A stretch of 64,000 nt of DNA from positions 310,001-374,000 of the forward strand of contig NZ_VXDC01000002.1 in the NCBI RefSeq assembly GCF_008711285.1, written 5' to 3'. Every line of letters starts with the position of its first letter. Position 1 is the stretch's first letter. The notes below the pieces were generated by a model. It ran no database searches. It saw only the letters and a program-made list of their open reading frames with translations, and was not told the DNA's origin. This stretch comes from Roseibium aquae. GTDB taxonomy: Bacteria; Pseudomonadota; Alphaproteobacteria; Rhizobiales; Stappiaceae. This document shows positions 9,549 to 18,725 of the stretch, one piece after another. Made by a program: the position numbers and the translations under genes.

Positions 9549-10139
9549 ATGAAACTGGATTCAAAAATCTTCGACAGTATCCGGGTCAAACCGGACAAGG
9601 AGCGGCTGGAAGAGGACCGCCATCCGGTCTGTGAGCATCCCGGATGCCAACGTCCGGGGACCCATCGTGCTCCGAAGGGGCGCGACCGGGAGGGCGAGTA
9701 TTTCCAGTTCTGTGTCGACCACGTGCGGGAATACAACAAGTCCTACAATTACTTCGCCGGCATGCCGGATGATGACGTGCGGCATTACCAGAAAGACAGT
9801 CTGACCGGACACCGGCCGACATGGAAAATGGGGGTCAACAAGCAGGCGGCCCATGGCCCGGACGGATACGACCCTCGCGCACAGGCCCGGGACTATGCCC
9901 ACCGCCGCGCCAGTCAGACCCGCCGCTCGCGGGAACGAAAAATTCTCGCCCTTGAAAAGCGTTCCCTGGATGTGCTCAATCTTCCGCACAACGCAAGTGG
10001 CGATCAGATCAAGGCGCGCTATAAAGAGCTTGTGAAATTGAACCATCCGGATGCCAATGGCGGGGATCGCTCCTCGGAGGACCGCTTGCGGGAAATCATT
10101 CAGGCCTATCAGGTTTTGAAAAAGGCCGGATTCTGCTAG
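9549..10139 (+). CDS. J-domain co-chaperone
   Basis: A 196-residue protein with a C-terminal DnaJ domain (about residues 145-196): [23 protein letters not shown] holds the HPD tripeptide needed to stimulate DnaK. The N-terminal two thirds ([16 protein letters not shown], then Cys and His residues in [17 protein letters not shown] and [10 protein letters not shown]) could bind a metal. The frame is open from 9501, but the N-terminus of relatives fits the ATG at 9549. It precedes cobS by 70 bases; its partner is not known. Confidence 0.88.
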   Translation: MKLDSKIFDSIRVKPDKERLEEDRHPVCEHPGCQRPGTHRAPKGRDREGEYFQFCVDHVREYNKSYNYFAGMPDDDVRHYQKDSLTGHRPTWKMGVNKQAAHGPDGYDPRAQARDYAHRRASQTRRSRERKILALEKRSLDVLNLPHNASGDQIKARYKELVKLNHPDANGGDRSSEDRLREIIQAYQVLKKAGFC

Positions 10140-10209
10140 AGCCGCAGTCCTTGCGACTCATGACCCCATTCAACCCGACCCGGGCCCGCACCCGGTTAGC
10201 GGAGGACCG

Positions 10210-11196
10210 ATGACTGAGACGACGACCGCGGCCATCAGCATGCCCGATACCGAAATATCTGTTGAGGACGTTTTTGGGTTCAAATCACATCTGAAGGTGC
10301 CGGCGTTCTCGGCACCCTCAGAGCATGTGCCCGAAGCCGATCCCGATTACCTTTTCGACCGGGCAACCACTCTGGCGATCCTTGCCGGCTTTGCGCACAA
10401 CCGCAGGGTCATGGTGACGGGATACCATGGCACCGGTAAATCGACCCATATCGAGCAAGTCGCCTCGCGCCTCAACTGGCCATGCATCCGGGTGAATCTC
10501 GACAGCCACATTTCGCGGATCGACCTGGTCGGCAAGGACGCGATCGTGATCAGGGAGGGGCAGCAGGTCACCGAATTCAAGGACGGTATCCTGCCTTGGG
10601 CCTACCAGCACAATGTGGCGCTCGTCTTCGATGAGTATGATGCCGGCCGTCCGGATGTGATGTTCGTGATCCAGCGCATTCTTGAATCCTCCGGCCGCCT
10701 GACGCTTCTGGACCAGAGCCGCGTCATCCGCCCGCATCCCGCTTTCCGTTTGTTCGCTACGGCAAATACGGTCGGCCTCGGGGACACATCCGGTCTCTAT
10801 CATGGCACGCAGCAGATCAATCAGGCGCAGATGGACCGGTGGTCGATCGTGACCACGCTGAACTACCTGCCGCATGACAACGAGGTGGACATCGTCCTGT
10901 CCAAGGCGAAGCATTTCCAGACCGATGAGGGCCGGGCAACCGTTTCCAAGATGGTCCGGCTGGCGGACATGACCCGCAACGCCTTCATCAATGGTGATCT
11001 GTCGACGGTGATGAGCCCGCGGACCGTGATCACATGGGCGGAAAATGCCGATATCTTCGAAGATGTGGGGTTCGCGTTCCGGCTGACGTTCCTCAACAAA
11101 TGCGATGATATGGAACAGTCGCTCGTTGCTGAATTCTATCAACGCTGCTTCGGTGTTGAACTGCCGGAATCAGCGGTCAATGTTGTGATGAGCTGA
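10210..11196 (+). CDS. cobS: Cobaltochelatase subunit CobS
   Basis: A 328-residue AAA+ ATPase subunit of the aerobic cobaltochelatase CobNST, which inserts cobalt into hydrogenobyrinate a,c-diamide during cobalamin synthesis. Walker A is GYHGTGKST (residues 71-79) and Walker B is [10 protein letters not shown]; sensor segments include [19 protein letters not shown]. Length is the family norm. A GGAGGA lies just before the start. cobT follows after 7 bases. CobN is not in this window. Confidence 0.97.
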   Translation: MTETTTAAISMPDTEISVEDVFGFKSHLKVPAFSAPSEHVPEADPDYLFDRATTLAILAGFAHNRRVMVTGYHGTGKSTHIEQVASRLNWPCIRVNLDSHISRIDLVGKDAIVIREGQQVTEFKDGILPWAYQHNVALVFDEYDAGRPDVMFVIQRILESSGRLTLLDQSRVIRPHPAFRLFATANTVGLGDTSGLYHGTQQINQAQMDRWSIVTTLNYLPHDNEVDIVLSKAKHFQTDEGRATVSKMVRLADMTRNAFINGDLSTVMSPRTVITWAENADIFEDVGFAFRLTFLNKCDDMEQSLVAEFYQRCFGVELPESAVNVVMS

Positions 11197-11203
11197 GGGA
11201 ACC

Positions 11204-13117
11204 ATGGCGCCACGGCCGGGCAGCAATTCGATACCGGGCAACAAGCCCGCCCCGAGCACGGAACCGCTGAAACAGTCGGTGGCCGGGTGCATGCGGGCGA
11301 TCTCCGGCGAGCCGGAGCTGGAGGTTGTCTATAGCGGCGACCGACCGGGCCTGTCCGGTTTGAGCGCCCGACTGCCGGACCCATCCCGCAAGGTGTCGGC
11401 AAGGGAAATCGCCATCACCCGCGGCCTGTCGGATTCCATGGCGCTGCGCCTTGCTTGCCACGACGCTAAGGTCCACGCCAAGCACGTGCCGGTCGGATCC
11501 GACGCGCGCGCGATTTTCGAGGCCATCGAACAGGCCCGGTGCGATGCCGTCGGTGCCCGGCGGATGCAGGGCGTGGCGGACAATATCTCGGTGATGCTGG
11601 ACGAACGGTATCGCAAGGCGATCGCTCCGGATATCAACAGCCGCGAGGAGGCGCCGCTTCAGGATGCCTTGGCCTTGATGGTGCGCGAGCGACTGACCGG
11701 GGCGCCGCCGCCGGACAGTGCGGTCAAGCTCGTCGACATGTGGCGCGATTGGATCGAGGAGAAAGCGGGCAGCGACCTCGACAAGCTCGTGGCGACGGTC
11801 GAAGATCAAGTCACCTTTGCTGCGGGGACCCGCGACATCCTCAGATCGCTCGATATGGCCGACGAACTCGGCGAGCAGGATCAGCAAGACGACCCGGATC
11901 AGACCGAGGATGAGGGCCAGAACGAGGAGTCCGAAACTGGCGCGGAGGATCAGCCGGACACCGGCGAACAGGAAGCCGCCCCGCAGGACATGGAAATGTC
12001 GGGCGACGAACAGGAGGCCGGGGAAACCGAAGCGGCGGAGGCGGATTTTGACGACCTGGCCGACCAGGATATGGCTGACGATGCGGAAGAGCCCGGAGAG
12101 AGCGACCGGCAGGATCACCCGTTTTCAAATAAGCCGCCGGTGTCCGATTATCGCGTGTTCTCGACCCAGTTCGACGAGACGATCCACGCGGAGGATCTGT
12201 GCGATTCGGCAGAGCTCGACCGTTTGCGCGGGTTTCTTGACAAGCAGCTTACGCACCTTCAAGGGGCGGTTGCCCGGCTTGCGAACCGCTTGCAGCGCAA
12301 GCTGATGGCTCAGCAAAGCCGCGCTTGGGACTTTGACCTGGAAGAAGGCTTGCTCGACACCGCGCGGCTCACACGCGCGGTGACCGATCCCATGAGCCCG
12401 CTCGCGTTCAAGCAGGAGCGGGACACGAATTTCCGCGACACGGTCGTCACCCTGCTTCTGGACAATTCCGGCTCCATGCGGGGGCGGCCGATCACGGTTG
12501 CCGCCACCTGCGCCGATATCCTGGCCCGGACGCTTGAACGGTGCGGGGTCAAGGTCGAGATCCTTGGCTTCACCACCAAGGCCTGGAAGGGCGGGCAGTC
12601 CCGCGAATCTTGGATTGGGGCCGGAAAACCGCCCGCTCCGGGACGGCTGAATGATTTGCGGCACATCATCTACAAGTCCGCAGACGCCCCCTGGAGACGG
12701 GCGCGCCGGAATCTCGGTCTGATGATGCGCGAGGGCCTTTTGAAGGAAAACATCGACGGGGAAGCGCTGCTGTGGGCGCACAACCGTCTGCTTGGGCGTC
12801 CCGAGCAGCGGCGGATCCTGATGATGATCTCCGATGGCGCGCCGGTCGACGATTGCACCTTGTCGGTCAACCCGGGCAACTACCTGGAACGCCATTTGCG
12901 CGAAGTGATCGAAGAGATCGAAACCCGCTCGGCGGTCGAGCTGATCGCCATTGGCATTGGCCATGATGTCACCCGTTACTACCGGCGCGCGGTTACGATC
13001 GTCGACGCGGAAGAGCTTGCGGGCGCCATGACGAACCAGCTCGCCAACCTTTTCGACGATGAGGCCGACCAGGCCCTGGCCCACCGCGGCCGCAGACGGG
13101 CCGGCCGGGGACGGTGA
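11204..13117 (+). CDS. cobT: Cobaltochelatase subunit CobT
   Basis: A 637-residue partner of CobS in the ATP-driven chelatase complex. The N-terminal helical part is followed by a highly acidic low-complexity linker (about 215-305, rich in Glu, Asp and Gln), then a C-terminal von Willebrand A-like domain with the metal-ion-dependent adhesion motif DNSGSM (Asp420, Ser422, Ser424). This layout is diagnostic for CobT and related to the BchD/ChlD subunits. Its stop overlaps the GTG of the next gene. Confidence 0.97.
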   Translation: MAPRPGSNSIPGNKPAPSTEPLKQSVAGCMRAISGEPELEVVYSGDRPGLSGLSARLPDPSRKVSAREIAITRGLSDSMALRLACHDAKVHAKHVPVGSDARAIFEAIEQARCDAVGARRMQGVADNISVMLDERYRKAIAPDINSREEAPLQDALALMVRERLTGAPPPDSAVKLVDMWRDWIEEKAGSDLDKLVATVEDQVTFAAGTRDILRSLDMADELGEQDQQDDPDQTEDEGQNEESETGAEDQPDTGEQEAAPQDMEMSGDEQEAGETEAAEADFDDLADQDMADDAEEPGESDRQDHPFSNKPPVSDYRVFSTQFDETIHAEDLCDSAELDRLRGFLDKQLTHLQGAVARLANRLQRKLMAQQSRAWDFDLEEGLLDTARLTRAVTDPMSPLAFKQERDTNFRDTVVTLLLDNSGSMRGRPITVAATCADILARTLERCGVKVEILGFTTKAWKGGQSRESWIGAGKPPAPGRLNDLRHIIYKSADAPWRRARRNLGLMMREGLLKENIDGEALLWAHNRLLGRPEQRRILMMISDGAPVDDCTLSVNPGNYLERHLREVIEEIETRSAVELIAIGIGHDVTRYYRRAVTIVDAEELAGAMTNQLANLFDDEADQALAHRGRRRAGRGR

Positions 13118-14172
13118 GGCTCATTGCTGCGCGGGCCATCCGGGGCGCTTGCCGGGTGCTGTTTCTGGTTCCGCTTCTGCTCGCGTGCACCTTGCCGGTG
13201 CCGTCGACGGCCCTGGATCTCCTTCGCGAAGGAAAGCCGGCGGCCGTTCGGACGAAGCCCATCGAGACATTCGAGATCGGCCGGGAAACCAGCCGGTTTG
13301 GGATGCTGACCTTTCTCGGGGGACTGGAGATCCTGTCATCCGATCGCGATATTGGCGGTCTGTCCGCCCTCCTGTCATTGGATCGGGGAAACACCTTGTT
13401 CGCCCTGACCGACAATGGCCGGTGGGTCACCGCCGAGCTTGATCAGGCACCCGATGGCACACCGCTCGGGATTACCAGTCTCCGGCATGCCGAGATCCTC
13501 GGTCTGGACGGAAAGGGTCTGCGTGCCGATTGGCGGCACGATACCGAAGCCATGACGCTTGACGGACGGGGCGCGCTTTACGTCAGCGCCGAGCGCGCCA
13601 ACGCCATCTACCGTTTTGCTTGGCCGCTTGTTACCGGCAAGGAGCGAATGCTGGACGAAGTCGAGGTGCCCCCAGAGATCCACCAGTTGCGTGCCTCCAA
13701 GGGGCTGGAGGCACTGGCAATGGGGCCACCGGACACGCCGCTAGCTGGAACCCTGGTTGCTATTGCCGAGCGGGGGATGAGCGACTCGCACGATTTGCCG
13801 GCGTTCTTGATTTCAGGTTCCAGCGCGCGGACCTTCACGATTGCGCGGTCAGGCCGATACGACGCCACAGATGCTGTCTTTCTGCCCAACGGCGACCTGT
13901 TGTTGTTGGAACGCCGCTTCAACCTGCGCGATCTCGTGGGGATGCGGCTCAGGCAATTTTCCTCCGCCGAGATTGTTCCGGGCGCGCGGCTGGAGGGAAC
14001 GGTCTTGCTCGAAGCGGGATACACTTTCCAGATTGACAACATGGAGGCGATAGCGGTTCATCAGACTGCCGCGGGAGATACGATCCTGACGCTCCTATCG
14101 GACAACAATCGCTCGCTGCTTCAAAGAACGATTTTCTTGCGATTCAAACTGGACGCGGGATCGGAACCCTAG
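13114..14172 (+). CDS. Secreted esterase-like activity of phytase family protein
   Basis: A 352-residue protein with an N-terminal signal peptide (hydrophobic core [19 protein letters not shown]). The mature part resembles the 'esterase-like activity of phytase' family: repeated beta-propeller-like strands such as [21 protein letters not shown], and [18 protein letters not shown]. Substrate unknown. The start is GTG at 13114 overlapping the cobT stop (GTGA), so it is probably coupled to cobT, a neighbour arrangement without an obvious functional reason. Confidence 0.85.
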   Translation: MRLIAARAIRGACRVLFLVPLLLACTLPVPSTALDLLREGKPAAVRTKPIETFEIGRETSRFGMLTFLGGLEILSSDRDIGGLSALLSLDRGNTLFALTDNGRWVTAELDQAPDGTPLGITSLRHAEILGLDGKGLRADWRHDTEAMTLDGRGALYVSAERANAIYRFAWPLVTGKERMLDEVEVPPEIHQLRASKGLEALAMGPPDTPLAGTLVAIAERGMSDSHDLPAFLISGSSARTFTIARSGRYDATDAVFLPNGDLLLLERRFNLRDLVGMRLRQFSSAEIVPGARLEGTVLLEAGYTFQIDNMEAIAVHQTAAGDTILTLLSDNNRSLLQRTIFLRFKLDAGSEP

Positions 14173-14250
14173 AAAACCGCCTGACCTGGAAATCCGGCTG
14201 ACAAGGTTAAACCGGCTCGCGATGAAATCAGCCAGGAAAAGGTGCTCTAA

Positions 14251-14263
14251 CACTTCAGAAGTG
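14251..14263. repeat. 13-bp palindrome upstream of the LysE exporter
   Basis: CACTTC and GAAGTG form perfect arms around one base. Outer GCTC and GAGC extend it as an interrupted hairpin. It lies 84 bases before the exporter start and could be an operator or a leader hairpin. No regulator gene sits beside it. Confidence 0.4.
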
Positions 14264-14346
14264 CGAGCAATTTCTATCGGACAGATTGGAGCGGACCGCG
14301 TCAACCTGATCGGGGATTGGGCCGGGCGGGGAGAAGGTGTGCATGG

Positions 14347-14976
14347 ATGCTTGAGACAATCAATCTGCCCCTGATCATGGCAGCGGCGCTGCTTGCCATT
14401 GCAAGTCCAGGCCCCGCCACGCTCGCCATCGCGAAAACCTCCATGACAGCTGGCCGGAAAAACGGTTTCGCCCTTGCCATGGGGGTGTCCTCCGGATCGC
14501 TCGTCTGGTCTGTGTCGGCAGCGATGGGTCTGGGCGCAATCATGGTGGCGAACGCATGGATGCTGGAGGTAATCAAGTATCAGGGCGCGATGTACCTTCT
14601 CTACCTTGCCTACAAGTCGGCGCGGGCTGCGATCCGGCCACCCGATCTCGCGGCAGCGGCGGTGCCGGTGAAGGGGGATATGGCCAGGGCTTTCCGGAGC
14701 GGGTTCGTGCTGCATATGACCAACCCGAAGGCGATCTTCTTCTTCGGCTCTCTCTATTCGATCGGGGTTCCGCCGCACACACCGGTCCGCGAACTGGTGA
14801 TCCTGATCATCGCGCTTTGGATGCAAAGTCTTGCGGTGAACATCTTGTATTCGGTGCTGTTCTCCTATCCGGCGATGGTTCGGGGGTACCGGCGGATGTA
14901 CCGGCTTTTCAGCGCTGGCTTCTCAGCCGCTTTCGGAGCGGCGAGCATCAAAATTCTGACAACGCGGCTGGGTTAG
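14347..14976 (+). CDS. LysE/RhtB family amino-acid exporter
   Basis: A 209-residue inner-membrane protein with about six helices. The N-terminal LAIASPGPATLAIAKTSMTAGRKNG is the LysE/RhtB signature, followed by GVSSGSLVWS. Members export amino acids such as lysine, threonine, homoserine or leucine; the substrate is not readable here. The ATG at 14347 is preferred because the earlier in-frame codons are not hydrophobic. It is a single gene with its own terminator. Confidence 0.9.
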   Translation: MLETINLPLIMAAALLAIASPGPATLAIAKTSMTAGRKNGFALAMGVSSGSLVWSVSAAMGLGAIMVANAWMLEVIKYQGAMYLLYLAYKSARAAIRPPDLAAAAVPVKGDMARAFRSGFVLHMTNPKAIFFFGSLYSIGVPPHTPVRELVILIIALWMQSLAVNILYSVLFSYPAMVRGYRRMYRLFSAGFSAAFGAASIKILTTRLG

Positions 14977-14995
14977 CGCCCCGGGCGCTTTGTTT
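14975..14995 (+). terminator. Probable terminator of the LysE gene
   Basis: AGCGCC and GGCGCT pair around a short loop, followed by TTTGTTTG. The stem overlaps the TAG stop. The stem is short and the T-run interrupted, so strength is uncertain. Confidence 0.5.
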
Positions 14996-15075
14996 GAAAC
15001 ACCCAAAGATAGGCGGGCATTTGAGAAGCGGTCAGCTTTGGGCGTGCAACCGGTGCCGATGAAGCGCTCGCGGAT
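14975..15075. repeat. Dispersed intergenic repeat, copy A
   Basis: This stretch aligns over its whole length with 31880-31980. Shared blocks include TTGAAAC, the exact GGGCGTGCAA, CCGA and a terminal GATC, in the same order and with few gaps. Both copies lie in convergent intergenic regions right after a plus-strand stop. It partly overlaps the LysE terminator. It looks like a degenerate repeat family member. Confidence 0.55.
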
Positions 15076-15080
15076 CAAAC

Positions 15081-15112
15081 AAAAAAGGCACCCGCCTGCT
15101 GCCGCGGATGCC
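15081..15112 (-). terminator. Terminator of the queuosine precursor transporter gene
   Basis: On the reverse strand, GGCATCCGC pairs with GCGGGTGCC (one wobble) around an 8-base loop and is followed by six T. It lies about 30 bases after the transporter stop. Confidence 0.75.
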
Positions 15113-15141
15113 TTGCGCCATGAAGCCTGGGAAACCCAGCC

Positions 15142-15801
15142 TCAGGCGGCGGGTTCGCCGGGTGCCGGACGGAATAGTCCGAGGATCATACGGTAGGGAG
15201 CCAGCATGGCTATGGCGACCAACACTTTGACGACAAAATCGCCTGCCGCAAGAGAGACCCAAAGCGGAACCTGTGCGCCTACGCTCAGGAACGGCACCGG
15301 GAACGCCAGAGAGCTGTCCTCGAGACCAAAGAGGCTGTCGATGAACGCAAATTGCGCTGCAAAAGCAATGCTGAAGAACAGCATGGTGTCGATGACGGAG
15401 CCGATCATGGATGAGACGAAAGGCGCTTTCCACCAGCTTGCACGCCGGAGCCGAACGAAAATCGTCACGTCCAGAAGCTGAGCAACCAAAAAGGCTGTTC
15501 CCGACGCAATCGCGATCCGTGGCGTCGCCAGCCAGACCGAAAGTCCGACAGCGAGCGCGAAACCCACCAGAACAACGTTTCGCGCGGCTTTGGGGCCGAA
15601 CCGCCGGTTCGTCAGATCCGTCACGAGAAAGGCGGCAGGGTAGGTGAATGCGCCCCAGGTCAGAAGGTCAGCCAGATTCAGGCCGCCCAAAGAAGCCTGG
15701 ACCGGGAACTGCACCAGAAAATTCGAGGCCACAACGACAATCGCCATCGCGGTGATCGCGATGGCGAGGTCGGCTACGGAAAATTTCCGCGAAACGGTCA
15801 T
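15142..15801 (-). CDS. yhhQ: Queuosine precursor transporter (YhhQ/VUT family)
   Basis: A 219-residue membrane protein of the vitamin-uptake-like family that imports queuosine precursors (preQ0/preQ1) for tRNA modification. Family features are LLTWGAFTYPAAFLVTDLTNRRFGPKAARNVV, read in two adjoining helices, and SSMIGSVIDTMLFFSIAF, which holds the conserved Asp. The ATG at 15801 gives the family start; 20 upstream codons in the frame reach into rpmB. It lies 19 bases after rpmB and is probably cotranscribed with it. Confidence 0.9.
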   Translation of the reverse strand: MTVSRKFSVADLAIAITAMAIVVVASNFLVQFPVQASLGGLNLADLLTWGAFTYPAAFLVTDLTNRRFGPKAARNVVLVGFALAVGLSVWLATPRIAIASGTAFLVAQLLDVTIFVRLRRASWWKAPFVSSMIGSVIDTMLFFSIAFAAQFAFIDSLFGLEDSSLAFPVPFLSVGAQVPLWVSLAAGDFVVKVLVAIAMLAPYRMILGLFRPAPGEPAA

Positions 15802-15820
15802 GTTATCATCCCAAGGGAAG

Positions 15821-16117
15821 TCAGGCGGCAGCGGCCTCGGCCTGCTTGCGCTTGATGGCAACCTTCAGCTGGCGTGCCTTGTCGGACAGGCCTTCGTCAG
15901 ATGCTTTCATCAGGTAATTGTCCAGACCACCGCGATGCTCGACCGAGCGAAGCGCATGCGCGCTGATGCGGAGTTTGATCGACTCGCCAAGCGTGTCGCT
16001 GATCAAGGACACGTTCACCAGGTTCGGCAGGAACCGGCGGCGGGTCTTGTTGTTGGCGTGAGAGACATTGTTGCCTGACATCACGTCTTTGCCGGAAAGT
16101 TCGCAACGGCGTGCCAT
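15821..16117 (-). CDS. rpmB: 50S ribosomal protein L28
   Basis: A 98-residue L28: the start [12 protein letters not shown], then [18 protein letters not shown] and a C-terminal region with [18 protein letters not shown]. Alphaproteobacterial L28 has the long C-terminal extension seen here (about 98 residues versus 78 in E. coli) ending in an alanine-rich tail. It is divergent from a DUF3108 protein, a pairing common in Hyphomicrobiales. Confidence 0.97.
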   Translation of the reverse strand: MARRCELSGKDVMSGNNVSHANNKTRRRFLPNLVNVSLISDTLGESIKLRISAHALRSVEHRGGLDNYLMKASDEGLSDKARQLKVAIKRKQAEAAAA

Positions 16118-16477
16118 GTTATCACCTTTTGTCTTCGTGGCCGGCCCGTTACGAGGGACCCGGCAGTATCAACCGGAATAGCAAGGACCTTCCAGTCCTC
16201 TAACATCATTCCCGGCATGTCTCGGAAAAAGTTGCCCCGCTATATATGCCTTGGCTGGGAGCGTCAAGAGATCTGTGCATTTTCGCGGTCAATTCATCGC
16301 CGTCACCATCCGGTCATGGTTTATTAACCCTAAGGTTACCACTCACGGCCAACAATCCAGCCTCGGTTCGGCCCGAGTGTGGTAGACTGTCCGGCGCAGG
16401 CGCAGGGCATATTGCGCGTTTAACCGGCGATATCTTGAGCGGACCGAGAGCCGGCCCCGAATATCTGGAGGACGAGA
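16118..16477. other. Divergent rpmB / DUF3108 intergenic region
   Basis: A 360-base gap without a coding frame of note. It holds the rpmB promoter and, at 16324-16338, the sequence TTAA-N7-GTTA, one base off the CtrA half-site pair TTAA-N7-TTAA; this may be chance. No other structure stands out. Confidence 0.45.
16239..16267 (-). promoter_or_regulatory. Candidate sigma-70 promoter for rpmB
   Basis: On the reverse strand, TTGACG and TATAGC are separated by 17 bases, a near-consensus housekeeping promoter. It would give a leader of roughly 115 bases before the rpmB start. Confidence 0.55.
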
Positions 16478-17308
16478 GTGTCTGGTTTGAAATCGATCGG
16501 CTCAATTCTGGCCGCGTCTCTGGTTGCCGGAGCCGTTCTGGCCGGACCAGCCCATGCATCGAAAAGCAGCGTCGGCGGGCGCTATGCGATTTCCGTCGCC
16601 GGTTTCAAGATCGGGGAAGGAACCTTGTCGTTGGTCATGCAGGGTGAGGCTTATTCCGCGAAGGTAGGGCTGCGGCCGGCTGGGATCGGCAACCTGTTCT
16701 CGACGGGAAAAGGCGGGGCGGAGGCTTCGGGCTGGCTGGTCGGGTCGAAGGTGGTGCCGGCCAAATACCAGATGGCATCGCGGGCCGCCGACCGGGACTT
16801 CTATGTAGCCTTGAAGCAGGGATCCGGGAACATCCGCGAGGCCGAGGCCATGCCGCAATTCAGGCCGAACGAGGAGCGCATCCAGGTGACGCGCAAGCAT
16901 CACCGCAACGCCATCGATCCGTTGAGCGCTGCCCTGATGCCTGTTCGGCAGGCTGGGGATGCAATGGGCCCCACAGCCTGCAAACGGAAGCTGCCGATTT
17001 TCGATGGATGGACCCGCTTCGACATTCAATTAAGCTACCGGGAAATCAAGGAAGTCTCCGGCAAGGGATATGACGGACCGGTTGTGGTGTGCAATGCGCG
17101 CTGGATCCCGGTTGCCGGTCATCGGCCTTCCAAGGAGTCCGTCAAGTACATGGAGAAAGCCGCCATGGAGGTTTGGCTGGCTCCGACCGGGCGGGACAAC
17201 GTCTTGATTCCCTATCGTCTGCAACTCGACACGAAATCCGGCCGTCTTGTGGTCGAGGCATCGAAACTCGATATAGAGGGCGGTGAGACCGACCGGGCGC
17301 AGCGCTGA
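16478..17308 (+). CDS. DUF3108 domain periplasmic protein
   Basis: A 276-residue protein with a clear signal peptide (SIGSILAASLVAGAVLAGPAHA) ending near residue 27. The mature part matches the DUF3108 pattern: GRYAISVAGFKIGEGTLSL at its start, later DGWTRFDIQLSY and a C-terminal VWLAPTGRDNVLIPYR. DUF3108 proteins are predicted beta-rich periplasmic or outer-membrane-associated proteins without proven function. The GTG start at 16478 has GGAGGA upstream. Confidence 0.88.
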   Translation: MSGLKSIGSILAASLVAGAVLAGPAHASKSSVGGRYAISVAGFKIGEGTLSLVMQGEAYSAKVGLRPAGIGNLFSTGKGGAEASGWLVGSKVVPAKYQMASRAADRDFYVALKQGSGNIREAEAMPQFRPNEERIQVTRKHHRNAIDPLSAALMPVRQAGDAMGPTACKRKLPIFDGWTRFDIQLSYREIKEVSGKGYDGPVVVCNARWIPVAGHRPSKESVKYMEKAAMEVWLAPTGRDNVLIPYRLQLDTKSGRLVVEASKLDIEGGETDRAQR

Positions 17309-17484
17309 ATCCACCCTGTTCAAAATTCGATCAGGCGATGCTTCCATGGCAGCTGCGCCGAGCACCCCTTGCAAGCGGTTTGCTTGGTTGCTAAAGCCCA
17401 CTGGGGTGTCCGGTTGCCTTGGCCGGTCTCAAGAAGTATGGGCCGTCACGGTTGCGGTGGCCGCAGTGAATGGTGTTCGAGTAC

Positions 17485-18441
17485 ATGCACAGCTACCTGG
17501 AATTTGAAAAGCCGGTCGCCGACATCGAGGGCAAGATCCAGGAGCTTCGCGCTCTTGCCGCCGATGGAGAAGCGGTGAATGTCGATGACGAAATCGAACG
17601 CCTCCGGTCCAAGTCGGCAAGCACACTGAAAGACATCTACGGGAAACTGACGCCCTGGCAAAAAACGCTGGTGGCCCGGCACCCGGACCGGCCCCACGCG
17701 ATGGATTACATCGGCGGTCTGATTGACGACTTCACGCCTCTGGCCGGTGACAGGTTCTTTGCCGAAGATCATGCGCTGATCGCGGGGCTCGGCCGGTTCC
17801 GGGGGGACGCCGTCGCCGTTTTGGCCCAGGAAAAGGGTTCGGACACCCAGGCGCGGCTAAAGCACAATTTCGGTATGGCCCGGCCGGAGGGGTATCGCAA
17901 GGCCGTGCGGATCATGGACATGGCCGAGCGGTTCTCCCTTCCGGTTCTGTCCTTTGTGGACACCGCGGGCGCTTATCCGGGGATTGGCGCGGAAGAGCGC
18001 GGGCAAGCCGAGGCGATCGCCCGTTCCACAGACCGCTGCTTGCGTTTGGGCGTGCCAACCATCGCGCTGGTAATCGGCGAGGGTGGTTCCGGCGGCGCGA
18101 TCGCGATCGCGACCGCGAGCAAGGTGCTCATGCTGGAGCACGCCATCTATTCCGTGATATCGCCCGAGGGCGCCGCCTCCATCCTTTGGCGCGACAGCGC
18201 AAGGGCGCAGGACGCGGCCACAGCGATGAAAATCACGGCGCAGGACCTGCTTCAATTCGGCATCATTGATGGCATCGTTGATGAACCGGTCGGGGGAGCC
18301 CATCGCGGGCGTGAGACTGTCATCAATCAGGCGGGCGATATGATCGAAACGCACCTGAAAGCCATGGCCGGCCTGAGCGTGGAAGAGATCCGCCATCAAA
18401 GGCGAGAGAAGTTTCTGGCGATTGGCCGGACCCTTTCTTGA
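17485..18441 (+). CDS. accA: Acetyl-CoA carboxylase carboxyltransferase subunit alpha
   Basis: A 318-residue AccA that, with AccD, transfers carboxyl from biotin-BCCP to acetyl-CoA to give malonyl-CoA. The N-terminal helix YLEFEKPVADIEGKIQEL is typical; the crotonase-like core holds FVDTAGAYPGIGAEERGQ, GEGGSGGAIAIA and SPEGAASILWRD. Family members start MHSYL or similar, so the ATG at 17485 is chosen; an ATG at 17470 is in frame. A single gene, with accBC and accD elsewhere. Confidence 0.95.
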   Translation: MHSYLEFEKPVADIEGKIQELRALAADGEAVNVDDEIERLRSKSASTLKDIYGKLTPWQKTLVARHPDRPHAMDYIGGLIDDFTPLAGDRFFAEDHALIAGLGRFRGDAVAVLAQEKGSDTQARLKHNFGMARPEGYRKAVRIMDMAERFSLPVLSFVDTAGAYPGIGAEERGQAEAIARSTDRCLRLGVPTIALVIGEGGSGGAIAIATASKVLMLEHAIYSVISPEGAASILWRDSARAQDAATAMKITAQDLLQFGIIDGIVDEPVGGAHRGRETVINQAGDMIETHLKAMAGLSVEEIRHQRREKFLAIGRTLS

Positions 18442-18725
18442 GGGACCGGCCAGCGGCAGGCACAGGGACGCATCCTCATGTCCCGGCCATGCTGCAAACG
18501 CCTGGATCGAGCGCCTGCCGCCATTTGGCCAAATTCCGGTTCCATGACAACCGGGGACAGCTCGCACATTTGTCAGACTTGGTGTCTTCACCGCGACTTG
18601 AGATTCGCGGTAACCTCCTGTCAACCATGGGTGCGTAACCCTTGCTGTCAGAGTGCAAGACGGCGTTTGTAACGAGTGTCTGCTAAAACAGGATCGGTGA
18701 ACCACTGGTCCGGCTGGAGTGGAAT

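Noticed and set aside
10140-10209. A cobalamin riboswitch before cobS
   Set aside because: The leader is only 70 bases, too short, and lacks the B12-box signature.
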